This document shows, piece by piece, positions 33,865 to 42,353 of a stretch of 64,000 nt of DNA. Below the pieces are notes generated by a model that had not been told where the DNA came from, did no database searches, and saw only the letters and a program-made list of their open reading frames with translations. A program made the translations under genes and the position numbers. Source of the stretch: Ornithinimicrobium sufpigmenti (lineage in GTDB: Bacteria > Actinomycetota > Actinomycetes > Actinomycetales > Dermatophilaceae); contig NZ_CP036403.1 of the NCBI RefSeq assembly GCF_004322775.1, positions 186,001 through 250,000 of the forward strand, written 5' to 3'. Within the stretch, counting starts at the first letter, position 1. Every line of letters starts with the position of its first letter.

Positions 33865-35111
33865 GCACCGTGACCGACCCCCGCAAGACGCCCACCACCA
33901 GTCCGGTCCCCGGCCAGGACGGCACCTCCGCGAGTGGCACGCGGTCCCCGTGGACCCTGGTCATGCAGCGCGAGATCGCCGTCAAGCTCAAGGACAAGAG
34001 CTTCATCTGGGGCACCGTCCTGACCCTGGTCCTCCTCGTCGCCGCGTTGATCCTGCCCACCTTCCTGGGCGGCGGCGCGGCCAGCTACCAGGTCGCGGTG
34101 ACGGATCAGACCGCCGCTGCCGTGGTTGCGCAGGCCGAGGCCACTCTCCAGGCCGAGGACGACGAGGCCAGCCTCACGGCGGAGACGGTCGCGGACCGGG
34201 CCGCCGCCGAGCAGGCAGTCCTCGCTGGGGACGTCGACGCGGCCCTCATCGGGGGGCCCGGGGAGTGGGAGCTGCTGTCCGACGGCATGCCCTCGCTGGA
34301 GCTCGACACGGTGCTCTCCGACACCGTCCGGGCCCAGGCGCTGGCCGAGCAGGCGGAGGCCGCGGGGATGACGCTCGAGGAGCTGACCGCAGGCTCGCTC
34401 CTCGTCCCCGTCGACCTGTCGGAGTCCGAGGACGGCATGCCCGGCTTCCTGCAGTTCCTCCTCGGCTTCGTCTTCGCGATCCTCTTCTACATGGCCGCAC
34501 TCACCTTCGGGCTGCAGATCGCCAACAGCGTGGTGGAGGAGAAGCAGTCGCGGATCGTGGAAATCCTGGCCGCGATGATCCCGGTCCGTCAGCTCCTGCT
34601 CGGCAAGGTCCTGGGCAACACGATCCTGGCTTTCGGGCAGATCGCGCTCATCGTCGCCGTCGCCCTGGTCGCGCTGCCGCTCACCGGCTTCGACGTGGCA
34701 CTGCCCGGGATCGCCGAGGCGCTGCTGTGGTACCTGCCGTTCTTCGTCCTGGGCTTCCTCGCCCTGGCCTGCATCTGGGCCGCAGCCGGGGCGCTCGCCT
34801 CGCGCACCGAGGACGTGCAGTCCACCTCGATGCCGCTGACCATGTTCCTGGTGGTGATCTTCATCGCCGCCCTGAACTCCTCGGGCATGCTGCGGGACGT
34901 CCTCTCCTTCGTGCCCGTCGCGTCCACCTTCGTGATGCCGATGCGGATCGTCGAGGGCGACACCGCCCTGTGGGAGCCGCTGCTGGCGCTGGTCATCGTG
35001 GCGATCTTCTGCGCAGGGTCGATCTGGTTGGGCGCCAAGCTCTACGAGCGGGCGCTGCTGCACACCCAGGGCACCCTGACCTGGCGGGCCGCGCTGGGCC
35101 GCAAGGACTGA
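33861..35111 (+). CDS. ABC-2 type exporter permease (NatB-like)
   Basis: A 416-residue permease. A polar start is followed by a first helix at about residues 50-68, then an extracellular Asp/Ala/Glu-rich domain of about 130 residues, then five or six helices from about 200 (FLQFLLGFVFAILFYMAAL onwards) with the cytoplasmic VVEEKQSRIVEILAAMIPVRQLLLGK motif typical of NatB-type proteins. NatAB exporters move Na+ or other compounds; the substrate here is unknown. Its start overlaps the ATPase stop. Control by the upstream two-component system is inferred from order and the palindromes. Confidence 0.9.
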   Translation: MSTVTDPRKTPTTSPVPGQDGTSASGTRSPWTLVMQREIAVKLKDKSFIWGTVLTLVLLVAALILPTFLGGGAASYQVAVTDQTAAAVVAQAEATLQAEDDEASLTAETVADRAAAEQAVLAGDVDAALIGGPGEWELLSDGMPSLELDTVLSDTVRAQALAEQAEAAGMTLEELTAGSLLVPVDLSESEDGMPGFLQFLLGFVFAILFYMAALTFGLQIANSVVEEKQSRIVEILAAMIPVRQLLLGKVLGNTILAFGQIALIVAVALVALPLTGFDVALPGIAEALLWYLPFFVLGFLALACIWAAAGALASRTEDVQSTSMPLTMFLVVIFIAALNSSGMLRDVLSFVPVASTFVMPMRIVEGDTALWEPLLALVIVAIFCAGSIWLGAKLYERALLHTQGTLTWRAALGRKD

Positions 35112-35169
35112 CAGACCCGGCAGGTAGGCCACCGCTCCAGGGGACGGCATCGGCATACCTGCCCAGGGC

Positions 35170-35200
35170 GACGCCCCCGCCGCACGACGGCGGGGGCGTC
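35170..35200 (+). terminator. 13-bp stem terminator after the exporter genes
   Basis: GACGCCCCCGCCG (35170-35182) pairs perfectly with CGGCGGGGGCGTC (35188-35200), CACGA loop. It sits 58 bp after the permease stop and 33 bp before the HAD gene start. Confidence 0.85.
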
Positions 35201-35232
35201 GGTGCGTCCCGCACGTGGTTAGGGTTGCCAGG

Positions 35233-36063
35233 GTGACCAGCACCCTCGCGGCCCAGCCGCTCCTCATCGCCCTGGACGTCGACGGGACGATCCTGCACCA
35301 CGACGGCCACCTGGCCCCGCGGGTGGCCGACGCCATCCGCGCCCTGGACGCCGTGCCCCAGGTGACCGTGGTCATCGCCACCGGACGCTCGCTGGAGGCG
35401 ACGCTACCGGTGATGGACGCCCTCGGGCTGTGCACCCACGGGCGGCCGGCCGTCTGCTCCAACGGGGCGGTGACCCTCGAGATCGACGAGGGAGCGGCCG
35501 ACGGCTACCGGCTCGTCGACGTGGTGACCTTCGACCCGGCACCGGCGATCGAGCTGGTCCGGCGCGAGATGCCGCACGCGCTCATCGCCGTGGAGGACAT
35601 CGGCGCCGGCTTCAAGGTGAGCACGAACTTCCCGGCCGGCGAGCTGTGGGGTCAGGAGAAGATCGTGCCCCTCGAGGAGCTCGCCGCCGAGCCGGTGACC
35701 CGGGTGACCTTCCGGGACCCGTACGCCACCTCAGAGGAGTTCACCCGCCTGGTGGAACGGATCGGGCTGCACGGCGTCTCCTACGCCGTCGGCTACAGCG
35801 CCTGGCTGGACCTGGCCCCCGAAGGGGTGAGCAAGGCCTCCGGCCTGGAGCTGGTCCGTCGCTCCCTCGGTGTCCAGCCGCACCGGACCGTCGCGGTCGG
35901 GGACCAGCGCAACGACCTGGAGATGCTGCGCTGGGCGGCTCTCGGCGTCGCGATGGGGCAGGCGCCGCCGGAGGTGGTCGCCGCGGCGGACGAGCAGACC
36001 GCGAGCGTGGAGGAGGACGGCCTGGCCATCACCCTCGACCGCGTCCTCGCCGAGTGGGTCTGA
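35233..36063 (+). CDS. HAD-superfamily (Cof-type) phosphatase
   Basis: A 276-residue HAD hydrolase. Motif I is IALDVDGTIL, motif II TVVIATGRS, with a Cof-type cap domain in the middle, and motifs III/IV are a Lys at about residue 210 and VAVGDQRNDLEML. It removes phosphate from a sugar or cofactor phosphate; the substrate is unknown. GTG at 35233 is chosen because TAGGGT (35220-35225) ends 7 nt before it, the leaderless spacing. It is followed 13 bp later by the methyltransferase gene. Confidence 0.88.
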   Translation: MTSTLAAQPLLIALDVDGTILHHDGHLAPRVADAIRALDAVPQVTVVIATGRSLEATLPVMDALGLCTHGRPAVCSNGAVTLEIDEGAADGYRLVDVVTFDPAPAIELVRREMPHALIAVEDIGAGFKVSTNFPAGELWGQEKIVPLEELAAEPVTRVTFRDPYATSEEFTRLVERIGLHGVSYAVGYSAWLDLAPEGVSKASGLELVRRSLGVQPHRTVAVGDQRNDLEMLRWAALGVAMGQAPPEVVAAADEQTASVEEDGLAITLDRVLAEWV

Positions 36064-36076
36064 CGGACGGCGCGGC

Positions 36077-36883
36077 GTGCCCAGACCGCTGATCATCACC
36101 TCCCCGGCCAACCCCCGGCTCAAGGGGTTGGTGGCCCTGCGCCGGCGCCGGACGCGGGAGCAGGAGCGCCGCACCCTTGTCGAGGGGTATGAGGAGCTGG
36201 GCCTGGCCCTGGACGCGGGGGTGGTCCCGGAGGAGCTCTACTTCTGCCCCGACCTGATGGGCGACCAGGCGCGTGCCGGCGACCTGGTGGAGCGGGCCGG
36301 CGGGCTCGGCGCGGACCTGGTGCAGCTCTCGCGGGCTGCCTTCGAGAAGGTGGCCTACCGGGAGGGGCCGGACGGCTTCCTCGCGGTCGTTGGCACGGTC
36401 GACCGACGGTGTGCCGACATGGGCCTGCCGCCCGACCCGCTCATCCTGGTCTGCGAGGGGGTCGAGAAGCCGGGCAACCTGGGGGCGATGCTCCGCACCG
36501 CCGACGCCGCCGGGGTCGACGCGGTCATCGCCGCGGACCCCGTCACCGACTGGGGCAACCCCAACACCGTCCGCGCCTCCAAGGGCACGGTGTTCTCGGT
36601 GCCGTTGGCGAGCGACAGCTCGGCGGGGACGGTGGACTGGCTGGCGGAGCACGGCATACCTCTGGTGGCGGCGATCCCGGACACGGGCACGATGCACACC
36701 CAGGTCGACTACCGCGGCCCGGTCGCGATCGCGGTCGGCGCGGAGAAGACGGGGCTGACCGAGGCGGTGATCGCCGCCGCGACGCACCGCGTGCGGATCC
36801 CGATGGTGGGCCGGGCGAACTCCCTCAACGTCGCCACCAGCGCCGCGATCATCGTGTACGAGGCGGTCCGCCAACGGGGATGA
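36077..36883 (+). CDS. SpoU/TrmH-family RNA 2'-O-methyltransferase
   Basis: A 268-residue SPOUT methyltransferase that methylates a ribose in rRNA or tRNA with AdoMet. The N-terminal L30e-like substrate-binding part (about 1-100) begins PRLKGLVALRRRRTREQERR. The knotted domain shows motif 1 EKPGNLGAMLRTADAAG, motif 2 GAEKTGLTE and motif 3 NSLNVATSAAIIVYE. The GTG start at 36077 is inferred; the open frame extends upstream without a clear alternative. A rare ATA codon occurs in GGCATACC at 36653. Confidence 0.88.
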   Translation: MPRPLIITSPANPRLKGLVALRRRRTREQERRTLVEGYEELGLALDAGVVPEELYFCPDLMGDQARAGDLVERAGGLGADLVQLSRAAFEKVAYREGPDGFLAVVGTVDRRCADMGLPPDPLILVCEGVEKPGNLGAMLRTADAAGVDAVIAADPVTDWGNPNTVRASKGTVFSVPLASDSSAGTVDWLAEHGIPLVAAIPDTGTMHTQVDYRGPVAIAVGAEKTGLTEAVIAAATHRVRIPMVGRANSLNVATSAAIIVYEAVRQRG

Positions 36884-36927
36884 GGGGCCCTGTCTGACCG
36901 CCCGCAGCTGTATGCCACGATGACGGC

Positions 36928-37575
36928 ATGCGTATCGACCACGTCAGTTATGCCGCTGGCCCCGAGGGTCTGCAGGCGACGGCGGAGCGGCTGGGGGAGC
37001 TGCTCGACGTCACTCCGTGCGACGGCGGGGTGCACCCCCGGTTCGGCACCCGCAACATCATCCTGCCGCTCGCCGAGCGGCGGTATCTGGAGGTGGTGGA
37101 GGTCCTGGACCACCCCTCCTCCGACAAGATGCCGTTCGGTCAGGCCGTGCGTGCCCGCTCGGCTAAGGGCGGCGGCTGGATGGCCTGGGTCGTCGCGGTC
37201 GACGACCTCGCCCCGGTCGAGGCGCGGCTGGGCCGCACCGCGGTGGAGGGCAACCGCCACACCCCCCAGGGCGTCGACCTGCGGTGGCGCCAGATCGGCG
37301 TCAAGAACGTCATTGACAACGGCAACCACCCGTTCTTCGTGCGCTGGGACTCCCCGGCGGAGGACCATCCCTCGCAGCTGGGACCCTCCACCGTCCGGCT
37401 CAAGGGTCTGACGATCGGCGGCGACGTCAACCAGGTCCGGGACTGGCTCGGCCTGAGCGACCAGCCGGCCGGCTCGTTCGAGAGCCAGATCGAGTTCGGC
37501 TTCGTCGAGGGCGACGAGCACCCCTGCCTGTTCCACGTGACCTTCACGACCGAGCGCGGCGACGTCGAGATCTGA
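36928..37575 (+). CDS. VOC-fold (Glyoxalase_3-like) protein
   Basis: A 215-residue protein with two VOC half-domains: MRIDHVSYAAGPEGLQATAERL at the start, RNIILPLAERRYLEVVEV with a metal-ligand Glu, and a second half from about residue 130. It resembles the Glyoxalase_3 family (PF13468-like). No substrate is predicted. The start is ATG 36928, 6 nt after CACGAT. It converges with the copper operon and is followed by a long nested hairpin. Confidence 0.78.
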   Translation: MRIDHVSYAAGPEGLQATAERLGELLDVTPCDGGVHPRFGTRNIILPLAERRYLEVVEVLDHPSSDKMPFGQAVRARSAKGGGWMAWVVAVDDLAPVEARLGRTAVEGNRHTPQGVDLRWRQIGVKNVIDNGNHPFFVRWDSPAEDHPSQLGPSTVRLKGLTIGGDVNQVRDWLGLSDQPAGSFESQIEFGFVEGDEHPCLFHVTFTTERGDVEI

Positions 37576-37647
37576 GCCTCGCGCTCCGGGGGTGCTGGCG
37601 CGCCACACGCCTGCCCACCCGACGGTTTGCCTACTCCATCGTTCACG

Positions 37648-37740
37648 CCGGTCACACCTGGAGCCGCTCGGTCATGCGTGAGCCGGTTCTTCCCGGCTCA
37701 CGCATGACGAACTGGCTGCCGGTGCGACGGGTGTGACCGG
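37648..37740. terminator. large nested inverted repeat between convergent genes
   Basis: Outer arms CCGGTCACACC (37648-37658) and GGTGTGACCGG (37730-37740), 11 bp perfect. Inner arms GTCATGCGTGAGCCGG (37671-37686) and CCGGCTCACGCATGAC (37693-37708), 16 bp perfect, TTCTTC loop. It ends just before the CopA stop codon and lies after the VOC gene, so a bidirectional terminator is likely. Confidence 0.88.
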
Positions 37741-37742
37741 AG

Positions 37743-40028
37743 TCAGTTCACCCGCTGCGCATACCCCTTCAGCCGCAGGCTGTTGAGCACGACCAGGACG
37801 CTGGACAGCGCCATGGCGGCTCCCGCGATGAGCGGCGTGAGCAGGCCGAAGGCGGCCAGCGGGATCGCCAGGGTGTTGTAGCCGAAGGCCCACACCAGGT
37901 TCTCCTGGATGACCCGCAGGGTCTTGCGGGACAGGCCGATCGCGTCGGCGACCGTGTCCACGTCCGAGCGCATGAGCACGATGTCGGCGGACTCGGCGGC
38001 CACGTCCGTGCCCGAGCCCATCGCCATGCCCAGGTCGGCCTGGGCCAGGGCGGCGGCGTCGTTGACCCCGTCGCCGACCATGGCGACCACCCGGCCCTGC
38101 TCCTGCAGGGCCTTGACGTGCTCGAACTTGTCCTGGGGCAGCACGCCGGCGTCGACGTTGCGGGGGTCGATCCCGACCTCGGCGGCGACGCGGCGGGCGG
38201 TGTGCTCGTTGTCTCCGGTCAGCAGGTATGGCGTCAGGCCCAGCTCCTTGAGCCGGGCGACTGCTGCGGCGCTGCTGGGGCGCGGGGTGTCCGCGACGGT
38301 GATCGCGGCACGGGCCACTCCGTCCCAGCCGACGAGCACCGTCGTGCCGGTCCCGGCCGCCAGGACCTCGCTCAGCACCTCGGGCACCTCCTGGAACAGC
38401 TCGGGCTTGCCGACGCTGACCGCGGTGCCCTTGATGCGGGCACGGGCACCCTGCCCGGGCAGGGTGACGAAGTCGGTGATCGGGGACGGGCGGACACCGC
38501 GCTCGCGGGCTCCGGTGATGATCGCGCGGGCGACCGGGTGCTCGCTGCCGGTCTCCACGCTGGCTGCGGCCTTCAGCGCCGCATCGGCGGGCAGGTTGCC
38601 GGCCGGGACGACCTCGGTGAGCACGGGCTCCCCGGTGGTGATGGTGCCCGTCTTGTCCAGCACGACCGTGTCGACCAGGCGGGTGGACTCCAGGATCTGC
38701 GGGCCTTTGATGAGGATGCCCAGCTCGGCTCCCCGTCCGGTGCCGGTGAGCAGCGCGGTCGGCGTGGCCAGGCCCAGCGCGCAGGGGCAGGCGATGATCA
38801 GCACCGCAACGGCCGGCATGAGGGAGCGGGCCACGTCGCCGCCCGAGACGAAGAGCCAGACCACGAAGGTCAGCAGCGCCACGACGAGCACGATGGGGAC
38901 GAACACCGCCGAGATCCGGTCGGCGAGCCGCTGGATCGGGGCCTTGCCCGTCTGGGCCTGCTCGACGAGGGCGGTGATCCGGGCCAGCGTGGTCTCGCCG
39001 CCCACCCGGGTGGCCCGCACGATCAGCCGGCCGTGGCCGTTGACCGTCGCCCCGACCACCTCGTCCCCGGCGGTGACCTCGACCGGCATCGACTCTCCGG
39101 TCACCATCGAGGCGTCGATCGTGCTGGTGCCGTCGACGATGCGGCCGTCGGTCGCGACCTTCTCCCCGGGCCGGACGACGAACCGGTCCCCGACCGCCAG
39201 CTCCTCGACCGGGACGCGGTGCTCGCTCCAGGCGCCGCTGCCGGTCTCGTGCCGCAGGATGGCGACGTCCTTGGCGCCCAGCTGCATCAGCGACGTCAGC
39301 GCCGAGCGGCCCTGCGCCTTGGCACGGGCCTCGATGTAGCGGCCGATGAGAAGGAAGGCGATGACGACCGCCGCCACCTCGAAGTACATGTCGTGGCTGA
39401 ACCCCGTGAGCAGCGCGACGACCGACCAGCCCATCGCGGCCGTCGTGCCGACCGAGACGAGGGTGTCCATGGTCGAGGAGCCGTGACGGGCGTTGATCGC
39501 CGCGGCGCGGTGGAAGGGCCAGCCGGCCCAGAAGTAGACCGGCAGCGTGAGCAGGAACTGGAGCCAGTGCCCGGCCGTGCCCAGCGCGTCCCGAACGGGC
39601 GGCACCATGTGCAGCAGGAAGACCACGAAGGCCAGCACGCCGGCCACGATCATCCGCAGCCGCAGCGACTCCCGGTCCACGACGTCGTGCGTCATGGCCG
39701 GGGGTCGACCGCCGCGCTCCTGCTTCACGGGCGTCGCGCCATACCCGGTCTTCTCCACCGTGGCGACGATGTCGGCCACCGACAGGTCGGCCGGGAAGTC
39801 GACGCTCGCCTTCTCGGTGGCCAGGTTGACGCTGGCCTGCACCCCGTCCAGCTTGTTCAGCTTGCGCTCCACCCGGGCCGAGCACGACGCGCAGGTCATG
39901 CCGGTGATGTCCAGGTCGACGTGCTGGAGCCCGGCCGGTGCTGTGGGCCCGCCCGTCGCGGACCGGTCGGGACCGGTGCCGCCCGTGCCGGGACTGCTGC
40001 TGGTCCTGGTGCTGGTGCTGCTGCTCAT
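37743..40028 (-). CDS. copA: copper-translocating P1B-type ATPase
   Basis: A 761-residue Cu+ exporter. After a Ser/Thr/Gly/Pro-rich start, an HMA domain binds copper with MTCASC (about residues 45-50). Then helices, actuator TGES, membrane metal site C414-P-C416, phosphorylation [11 protein letters not shown] with Asp458, SEHPVARA, and [12 protein letters not shown]. In helices 7/8 YNT.A and the M..S motifs ([16 protein letters not shown]) are those of Cu+ ATPases. GCGAGGCAGC precedes the ATG. It is the third gene of csoR-copZ-copA, so induction by copper through CsoR is expected. Confidence 0.96.
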   Translation of the reverse strand: MSSSTSTRTSSSPGTGGTGPDRSATGGPTAPAGLQHVDLDITGMTCASCSARVERKLNKLDGVQASVNLATEKASVDFPADLSVADIVATVEKTGYGATPVKQERGGRPPAMTHDVVDRESLRLRMIVAGVLAFVVFLLHMVPPVRDALGTAGHWLQFLLTLPVYFWAGWPFHRAAAINARHGSSTMDTLVSVGTTAAMGWSVVALLTGFSHDMYFEVAAVVIAFLLIGRYIEARAKAQGRSALTSLMQLGAKDVAILRHETGSGAWSEHRVPVEELAVGDRFVVRPGEKVATDGRIVDGTSTIDASMVTGESMPVEVTAGDEVVGATVNGHGRLIVRATRVGGETTLARITALVEQAQTGKAPIQRLADRISAVFVPIVLVVALLTFVVWLFVSGGDVARSLMPAVAVLIIACPCALGLATPTALLTGTGRGAELGILIKGPQILESTRLVDTVVLDKTGTITTGEPVLTEVVPAGNLPADAALKAAASVETGSEHPVARAIITGARERGVRPSPITDFVTLPGQGARARIKGTAVSVGKPELFQEVPEVLSEVLAAGTGTTVLVGWDGVARAAITVADTPRPSSAAAVARLKELGLTPYLLTGDNEHTARRVAAEVGIDPRNVDAGVLPQDKFEHVKALQEQGRVVAMVGDGVNDAAALAQADLGMAMGSGTDVAAESADIVLMRSDVDTVADAIGLSRKTLRVIQENLVWAFGYNTLAIPLAAFGLLTPLIAGAAMALSSVLVVLNSLRLKGYAQRVN

Positions 40029-40052
40029 GCTGCCTCGCGTGTCCTGTCGGCG

Positions 40053-40331
40053 TCAGAGGGTGGCGGTGTAGCCGGCCTCCTCGACGGCGGCACGTGCCGC
40101 GCCGAGGTCGAGCGGGCCGTCGGAGTCGACGAAGACGTCGGTGTCGCCGCCCGCGACGAGGTTGTCGATGCGGACCTGGAGGACGCCGGGGACCTCCTTG
40201 AGCTCCTCGGTCACCGCAGAGGTGCAGTGGCCGCAGGTCATGCCGCTGACGACGACCTTCGTGGTCTGGACCTGCCCGGTCTCCTCGGCCTGCTCGACGG
40301 CGGGGGAGTCGCTGCGCTGCTGCTCGGTCAT
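40053..40331 (-). CDS. copZ: copper chaperone (HMA domain)
   Basis: A 92-residue protein: about 22 polar residues, then an HMA domain with the Cu site GMTCGHC (Cys33, Cys36) and the family's AVTEELKEVPGV, VAGGDTDVFVDSDGP and ARAAVEEAGY strands. It carries Cu+ in the cytoplasm to CopA. The start ATG is at 40329-40331 with GAGGAGAG upstream. It lies 24 bp before copA and 58 bp after csoR, all on the reverse strand. Confidence 0.93.
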   Translation of the reverse strand: MTEQQRSDSPAVEQAEETGQVQTTKVVVSGMTCGHCTSAVTEELKEVPGVLQVRIDNLVAGGDTDVFVDSDGPLDLGAARAAVEEAGYTATL

Positions 40332-40389
40332 GTTCTCTCCTCGGATGGTGGTGGTATGCCGTGCGCCGGCCCTGGTCGGTCGGGTCCCG

Positions 40390-40677
40390 TCAGCTGCGGA
40401 CCAGGCGGGCGATCGCGTCGGCGGCCTCGCGGACCTTGACGTCCTTGGCCTCCTCCGACTCGGCCGCCGCCTCGACCACGCAGTGGCTGATGTGGTCCTC
40501 CAGCAGCCCCAGGCTGACCGCCTGCAGTGCCTTGGTGACCGCGCTCACCTGGGTGAGGACATCGATGCAGTAGGTGTCCTCCTCCACCATGCGGGCGATG
40601 CCGCGGACCTGCCCCTCGACGCGGCGCAGCCGCTTGAGGTAGTCGTCCTTGGTCCCGGAGTACCCACGCACAGTCAT
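40390..40677 (-). CDS. csoR: copper-sensing repressor
   Basis: A 95-residue CsoR-family helical repressor. It contains the [18 protein letters not shown]-binding helix region and the Cu+ ligand set Cys37, His62, Cys66 ([14 protein letters not shown]). CsoR releases its operator when Cu+ binds. The ATG at 40675-40677 is preceded by TGGAGGG; the longer open frame upstream crosses the operator. It heads csoR-copZ-copA and should repress itself and the pump genes through the palindrome at 40685-40705. Confidence 0.95.
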   Translation of the reverse strand: MTVRGYSGTKDDYLKRLRRVEGQVRGIARMVEEDTYCIDVLTQVSAVTKALQAVSLGLLEDHISHCVVEAAAESEEAKDVKVREAADAIARLVRS

Positions 40678-40684
40678 CCCTCCA

Positions 40685-40705
40685 ACATACCCCCTCGGGG
40701 TATGT
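40685..40705 (-). promoter_or_regulatory. CsoR operator
   Basis: ACATACCCC-CTC-GGGGTATGT, perfect 9-bp arms, containing the TACCCC...GGGGTA consensus of CsoR sites. It sits 8 bp before the csoR start, overlapping the ribosome-binding and promoter region, so bound CsoR would block transcription of csoR-copZ-copA. Confidence 0.9.
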
Positions 40706-40753
40706 GAGGGCAAATGGTAGAAGTTGCGAAGGTGGCCACGTACAGCGTACTGA

Positions 40754-40816
40754 GTCAAGGAGTCTTGACACTGTGCGGTGAGGTCAAGTACCTTTGACAC
40801 GTCAAGGTCGCTTGTC
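40754..40816 (+). promoter_or_regulatory. promoter with three 16-bp GTCAAG-N4-CTTGAC operators
   Basis: GTCAAGGAGTCTTGAC (40754-40769), GTCAAGTACCTTTGAC (40783-40798) and GTCAAGGTCGCTTGTC (40801-40816) are all 16 bp. They overlap a sigma-70-type promoter, TTGACA (40765-40770), 18-bp spacer, TACCTT (40789-40794), in front of the XRE regulator gene. Autorepression by the XRE protein is the obvious reading (inference). Confidence 0.75.
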
Positions 40817-40852
40817 ACCCAGGCGACCGTCGTCATGACCACAGGAGGGTCG

Positions 40853-41047
40853 ATGCGCAACGAGGTCAAGAGGCTCCGGATGGCCGCGGGCCTGTCGCAG
40901 CGGGAGCTCGGCGAGCAGCTGTCCGTCTCGCGCCAGACCATCAACTCGATCGAGACCGAGAAGTACGACCCGTCGCTCCCGCTGGCCATCGCCATCGCCC
41001 GCCACTTCAACACCACCGTCGAGGAGATCTTCCATGTGGACCAGTGA
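40853..41047 (+). CDS. XRE-family transcriptional regulator, YozG-like small HTH
   Basis: A 64-residue single HTH protein. It opens [52 protein letters not shown], the classic small Xre/Cro_C1-type regulator. CAGGAGGG precedes the ATG at 40853. It overlaps the next gene, a two-unit membrane protein, by 14 bp, a common pairing in Gram-positives. Three matching operators upstream suggest it represses its own operon. Confidence 0.93.
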   Translation: MRNEVKRLRMAAGLSQRELGEQLSVSRQTINSIETEKYDPSLPLAIAIARHFNTTVEEIFHVDQ

Positions 41048-41462
41048 GCTCACCGCCCGGCAGAAGACGGGCGCCTTCCTGGGCGTCGGGCTGCTGCTCG
41101 CCCTCGTCATCGGGGTCGGCCTGCTGCTGCGCGAGTACGGCCCCGGCAACATGGGCACCGGCTTCCTGCAGGGCGCCGCCGTCGGCCTGGTACTGGCAGG
41201 GGTGGCGCTCTGGCGGGTCTCCCGGGCCCCCGACAAGGCGTCGACCTTCGAGCGCGCCTTCACCTCCGCCGGGGACGAGCGTGACGACGCGCTGCTGACC
41301 CGGTCGCTGGCGGTCCTGGGTCTGGCCGCCTTCCCGCTCACCGGCGCCGCGGCGGTCGCGATCGGGCTGGGCGCCGAGGTCATGATGATCATCTTCTTCC
41401 TGCTCATCGCCCAGCTGACGGTGGGTGCGGTCGCGTACGTCGTGATCTCCCGCCGCAGCTGA
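41034..41462 (+). CDS. membrane protein encoded with XRE regulator (DUF2178-like)
   Basis: A 142-residue membrane protein with four hydrophobic helices (about residues 11-31, 43-60, 85-108 and 112-137) and a short cytoplasmic loop rich in charges ([21 protein letters not shown]). It overlaps the XRE gene by 14 bp, so the pair is one unit; small HTH plus DUF2178-like partners are often found together. An AGCTGAG/CTCAGCT hairpin at 41457-41476 overlaps its end. Function is unknown. Confidence 0.75.
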   Translation: MWTSELTARQKTGAFLGVGLLLALVIGVGLLLREYGPGNMGTGFLQGAAVGLVLAGVALWRVSRAPDKASTFERAFTSAGDERDDALLTRSLAVLGLAAFPLTGAAAVAIGLGAEVMMIIFFLLIAQLTVGAVAYVVISRRS

Positions 41463-41514
41463 GACCCAGCTCAGCTGACCCCTCAGACTGGCCCGGAGAC
41501 TGGCGCAGCGCCGG

Positions 41515-41958
41515 TCAGGGAGCGAACTCGCAGAAGCTCTCGTAGTGGTCCTCGGTGTAGTACCAGACCTCGGGCTCATCCTCCGCGCCTCCGCCGGTGA
41601 CGATCCGGCGGGGGCCACGGTGGTCCAGCCCAGGGGTGCGCACGGTGTACTCGCGGTAGTAGCCGAGGTCCTCGTCGGGCAGGTATCCCTCGTAGTTGCC
41701 GAACCGGGTGCCGTCCCGGTCCGGGTAGTCGTACGGACCGCCGGTCCAGATGTCCTCGACGACGGGGACCGTGGTCGCGGGCAGGACGTCGTCCTCGCAC
41801 GCGTCGATCCCGTCCCACGGCCGGGTGTCCGTCCCGGTCGGGCCAGGTTCGGCACCTGGGGCGGTGCGCCCGACGCCGCCGTCCCACGCGAGCGACCACC
41901 ACAGGGCACCGAGGAGCAGCGCCACCACCAGCCCGACGAGCCAGGGCGGAAACCTCAT
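41515..41958 (-). CDS. barnase-type guanyl-specific ribonuclease (N1/T1)
   Basis: A 147-residue ribonuclease. Residues about 5-24 are a transmembrane or signal segment, then a Pro/Gly linker, then the microbial RNase domain: IWTGGPYDYPDRDGTRFGNYE, YYREYTV, GPRRIVTGG and TEDHYESF. The barnase catalytic residues are all matched: E103 for Glu73, R118 for Arg87 and H138 for His102. Cys54 and Cys143 could form a disulfide outside the cell. It starts inside the barstar stop (4-bp overlap). A secreted or surface RNase with an immunity partner. Confidence 0.9.
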   Translation of the reverse strand: MRFPPWLVGLVVALLLGALWWSLAWDGGVGRTAPGAEPGPTGTDTRPWDGIDACEDDVLPATTVPVVEDIWTGGPYDYPDRDGTRFGNYEGYLPDEDLGYYREYTVRTPGLDHRGPRRIVTGGGAEDEPEVWYYTEDHYESFCEFAP

Positions 41959-42353
41959 ACCTCGCCGTCCCGCGGGGTCGGCGGCTGCGTGAGGTCAGGC
42001 TCGACCGAGCCGACCACCGCGATCGTCGGCACCTGCGCCCCGTCGAGAAGGCCGGCCAGCAGCTGCCAGGCGGGCTCGTCGGCCTCCCGCAGCAGCCCTG
42101 CGCCCTCCCAGACGAGCGCCACCGTCTGCCCCTTCCACCACACGCTCAGGTCGCGGAGGGCGTCGGCGAAGGTGTCGAGGTTGCGCTCGGCCGGGGAGGG
42201 CAGGCGCAGGGCGGCGGCGAGGGCGGCCTGGGTCTCGCGCAGGTCGGCCGACGTCGGCTGCTGCACCGTCACCAGCCGCATCCCGTCGGCCGCGAAGCGT
42301 CCCGCCGCCAGCGGCGCGTCCTGCTCGGTCCGCTCCCAGACCCAGCCGTCCAT
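41955..42353 (-). CDS. barstar-family RNase inhibitor
   Basis: A 132-residue protein of the barstar family. Recognisable parts are the helix-loop NLDTFADALRDLSVWWKGQTVALVWEG, in which the Asp/Trp/Trp cluster resembles the barnase-binding helix and loop, and an Ala/Leu-rich helix PAWQLLAGLL. It should bind and neutralise the RNase encoded 4 bp downstream. The start ATG overlaps the purB stop as TGATG, so expression is coupled to purB. Translating the inhibitor before the toxin is a safe order. Confidence 0.85.
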   Translation of the reverse strand: MDGWVWERTEQDAPLAAGRFAADGMRLVTVQQPTSADLRETQAALAAALRLPSPAERNLDTFADALRDLSVWWKGQTVALVWEGAGLLREADEPAWQLLAGLLDGAQVPTIAVVGSVEPDLTQPPTPRDGEV

